Source of the DNA: Flavobacteriaceae bacterium | GTDB lineage: Bacteria > Bacteroidota > Bacteroidia > Flavobacteriales > Flavobacteriaceae | Length of the DNA stretch: 14,931 nucleotides | Reading direction: 5' to 3' | NCBI GenBank assembly: GCA_020435885.1 | Contig: JAGQYU010000062.1 | Location: forward strand, 1-14,931 | Shown here: piece by piece, positions 12,874 to 14,931 of the stretch | Numbering within the stretch: the first letter of the stretch is position 1 | Layout: each line of letters opens with the position of its first letter | Made by a program: the position numbers and the translations under genes | Notes under the pieces: model-generated | What the model saw: the letters and a program-made list of their open reading frames with translations, nothing else | Databases searched by the model: none | Told to the model about the DNA's origin: nothing

Positions 12874-14457
12874 ATGAACACAAGAAAATATAATTGGGTA
12901 CTTTATTTGATTACAGCAACTATCATTATAACTATTGCTGTTCAGTTGTATTGGAATTATAAGAATTATGAGCAAAACAAACAGCAGATCTACAACGAGA
13001 TACAACTTGGGCTAGATAATGCTATTGAAGAATATTATGCCAATATTTCTAAAAAGAACTTCCTTACTATAGTAGAACCGAATGCAAGTAATGACAGTAA
13101 AGTATTAAGTACTTTTATGGGGAGTTCAACAACAAAAAATGACAGCATCAATATTAGTATTGAATCTCTAGCGTTAACTACAGATAATTATAAAGAATAT
13201 AATGATATTAAGTCTCATTTAATAGATTCTTTAATTACCAATACTGAAAAAGAACTCCATAAAAAAGCGAAACCTGAAGATACACTGTGGAATAAAAAAA
13301 TAAAAGGGTTTACTAACATCTTCGGCAAAGAAGGCATCCACGTAGATGCAACAAATAATACTATTAATAGAATTCAGGTTTTTAAAGGCAAAAAAGCTGC
13401 TGACAGTATAAAGTTAATTACCGGATTAAAGACCATATATATTGCCGTTTTAAACGATTCGTTGGAATATAAAACCTTAGATTCTATCCTCGCCAAAAAA
13501 CTGGTTCAGAAAAATATTTATGTAGATTACGGCTTTAAGCATTTTAAAGGAGATACCTTGTTCCATAATTATAACATTCTGCAAAGTGACCTTAAAGACA
13601 GTAAAGCAGCATCTAAATCTACTTTTTTTAAGGAAGGGCAACGATTAGAAATGTATTACACCAAACCCACTATGGAAGCTTTAAAAAGAAGTTCTATGGG
13701 TATTTTTCTATCTTTTTTGCTAGCATTGGGAGTTATTTCAAGTCTTTTTTATTTGATCAAGGTTATCAATCAGCAAAAACAATTAGCCGAGATAAAAAAC
13801 GATCTTATCAGCAATATAACCCACGAATTCAAAACGCCTATCACAACTATTTCAACTGCCGTTGAGGCCATGGAAAATTTTAACGCAACTAACGATAAAG
13901 AAAAAACAAAAAAATACCTGAATATATCTTCTGTACAGCTTAAAAAGCTCCATAACATGGTAGAAAAATTGCTTGAAACTGCTACATTAGACAGTGAAAG
14001 CCTACTATTGAGCAAAGAGAAAATTGATATAGTTCAACTGATAGAAAAACTGATCAATAAATACAACATCATCTCATCAGATAAACAAATACGTTTTTCA
14101 TCTAATATGGAAAATTTATTTCTTGAGATTGATGAATTTCATTTCGAAAATGCAATTTCTAACTTGATTGATAATGCCATAAAATATGGTGGAAACAATA
14201 TTGAAATTGCTATAATGAGTTTGCTAAAAACTATTGAAATTACAGTTGCAGATAATGGTGAGGGTATTGATAAAAAAGAACAAGAGAAGATTTTTGATAA
14301 ATTCTATCGTATTCCGAAAGGGAACATTCACGATGTAAAAGGTTTTGGAATTGGTTTATTCTACACCAAAAAAATAATTGAAAAACATGAGGGCACAATT
14401 ACGCTGATTTCCAAACCAGGTCATACTGTTTTTAAAATTTCGTTGCCCAATGGATAG
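12874..14457 (+). CDS. Sensor histidine kinase
   Basis: 527 residues. Membrane helix 1 is about 9-27 (VLYLITATIIITIAVQLYW) and helix 2 about 273-295; the roughly 240-residue extracytoplasmic sensor between them resembles nothing I recognise. The HisKA dimerisation helix carries His317 in the H-box THEFKTPI. The HATPase domain has an N-box (NLIDNAIKYG, Asn434), G1 (ADNGEGID, 459-466), an F-box (IFDKFYR) and G2 (GFGIGLFYTKK, 490-500). All catalytic boxes are intact. The stop overlaps the start of the response regulator gene by 8 bp, so the pair is translationally coupled. It diverges from the GLPGLI operon across a gap with tandem operator-like repeats, hence probably autoregulated. Confidence 0.95.
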   Translation: MNTRKYNWVLYLITATIIITIAVQLYWNYKNYEQNKQQIYNEIQLGLDNAIEEYYANISKKNFLTIVEPNASNDSKVLSTFMGSSTTKNDSINISIESLALTTDNYKEYNDIKSHLIDSLITNTEKELHKKAKPEDTLWNKKIKGFTNIFGKEGIHVDATNNTINRIQVFKGKKAADSIKLITGLKTIYIAVLNDSLEYKTLDSILAKKLVQKNIYVDYGFKHFKGDTLFHNYNILQSDLKDSKAASKSTFFKEGQRLEMYYTKPTMEALKRSSMGIFLSFLLALGVISSLFYLIKVINQQKQLAEIKNDLISNITHEFKTPITTISTAVEAMENFNATNDKEKTKKYLNISSVQLKKLHNMVEKLLETATLDSESLLLSKEKIDIVQLIEKLINKYNIISSDKQIRFSSNMENLFLEIDEFHFENAISNLIDNAIKYGGNNIEIAIMSLLKTIEITVADNGEGIDKKEQEKIFDKFYRIPKGNIHDVKGFGIGLFYTKKIIEKHEGTITLISKPGHTVFKISLPNG

Positions 14458-14931
14458 ACCCGTAAAAATACTTTTGGCAGAAGACGAGCCCAGCCTCGGA
14501 CAAATCATAAAAGAAAGTCTTGAAACTAGGAATTTTGAAGTGCATTTGGCTCAAAATGGTGAAGAAGCCCACACCTTTTATAAAAACCATAAACCGGATA
14601 TTTTGGTACTTGACGTGATGATGCCCAAAAAAGATGGTTTTACATTGGCAAAAGAAATAAGAGTTGAAAATGAGGCTATTCCTATTATTTTTCTAACGGC
14701 AAAATCACAGCCCAAAGATGTGGTTGAGGGTTTCACACTTGGCGGCAATGACTATCTCAAAAAGCCCTTCAGTATGGAAGAACTTATTGTTCGCATCAAT
14801 AATTTGCTGAACAGAAGTTACTCTCAAAAAACAGCTGATATTCATAAAATAGGAAGTTACACTTTTAATTTTCCAAAACAGACGCTTCAATTTATAGAAG
14901 ATGAAGAAGTACAACTTACCCACCGTGAGGC
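14450..14931 (+). CDS. OmpR-family response regulator, 3'-truncated by the window edge
   Basis: The first 160 residues are present. The receiver domain is complete: acidic residues Glu11-Asp12-Glu13, phospho-acceptor Asp55 (VLDVMMPKKDG), Thr83 (FLTAK) and Lys105 (KKPF). From about residue 127 a winged-helix effector domain begins (IGSYTFNF...VQLTHRE), with the THRE pattern of the OmpR/PhoB class. The gene starts at ATG 14450, whose ATGGATAG overlaps the kinase stop. It is presumably phosphorylated by the kinase and binds the GTTAA repeats in the divergent promoter region; the second statement is inference. Confidence 0.93.
   Translation, partial: MDRPVKILLAEDEPSLGQIIKESLETRNFEVHLAQNGEEAHTFYKNHKPDILVLDVMMPKKDGFTLAKEIRVENEAIPIIFLTAKSQPKDVVEGFTLGGNDYLKKPFSMEELIVRINNLLNRSYSQKTADIHKIGSYTFNFPKQTLQFIEDEEVQLTHRE

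Overview
The window reads as chromosomal DNA of a flavobacterium (phylum Bacteroidota). The base composition is AT-rich. Exported proteins have flavobacterial-type signal peptides or lipoboxes. There are GLPGLI-family proteins, a CarboxypepD_reg/OMP beta-barrel protein, and promoter-like TAnnTTTG -7 boxes. No rRNA, tRNA, CRISPR array or transposase was seen.

Left part (1-2472, + strand): the 3' two thirds of metK; a small thioredoxin-fold protein without a CxxC motif; then a broken gene for a small exported protein resembling the SecD periplasmic P1 head. Two single-base losses in A/T runs break this gene. A repeat-like intergenic stretch and an unrecognised small exported protein follow.

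Middle part (2557-5738): a Qnr/MfpA-like pentapeptide-repeat protein and a TolB-like propeller lipoprotein lie on the minus strand. An M28 metallopeptidase-PDZ protein is divergent from the propeller gene. Its likely intrinsic terminator lies inside a small convergent gene.

Right part (5654-14931): a run of seven minus-strand genes with gaps of at most 75 bp. In transcription order they are GLPGLI protein 1, GLPGLI protein 2, a TonB-receptor-like outer-membrane barrel, an Lgt-like membrane protein, a radical SAM enzyme with the cysteine layout of the archaeal tetraether synthase (Tes/MJ0619) family, and two tiny related membrane proteins. A histidine kinase and an OmpR-type response regulator diverge from this run. 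The shared 118-bp intergenic region carries three GTTAA units at an exact 10-bp period, a typical layout for an OmpR-family regulator site. The likely logic is that the kinase/regulator pair controls itself and the whole envelope operon.

The most interesting candidate is the Lgt-like/Tes-like pair. The two genes overlap, and the Lgt homologue lacks two residues expected in a true Lgt. I infer an uncharacterised lipid- or envelope-modifying pathway; the substrate cannot be read from the sequence.
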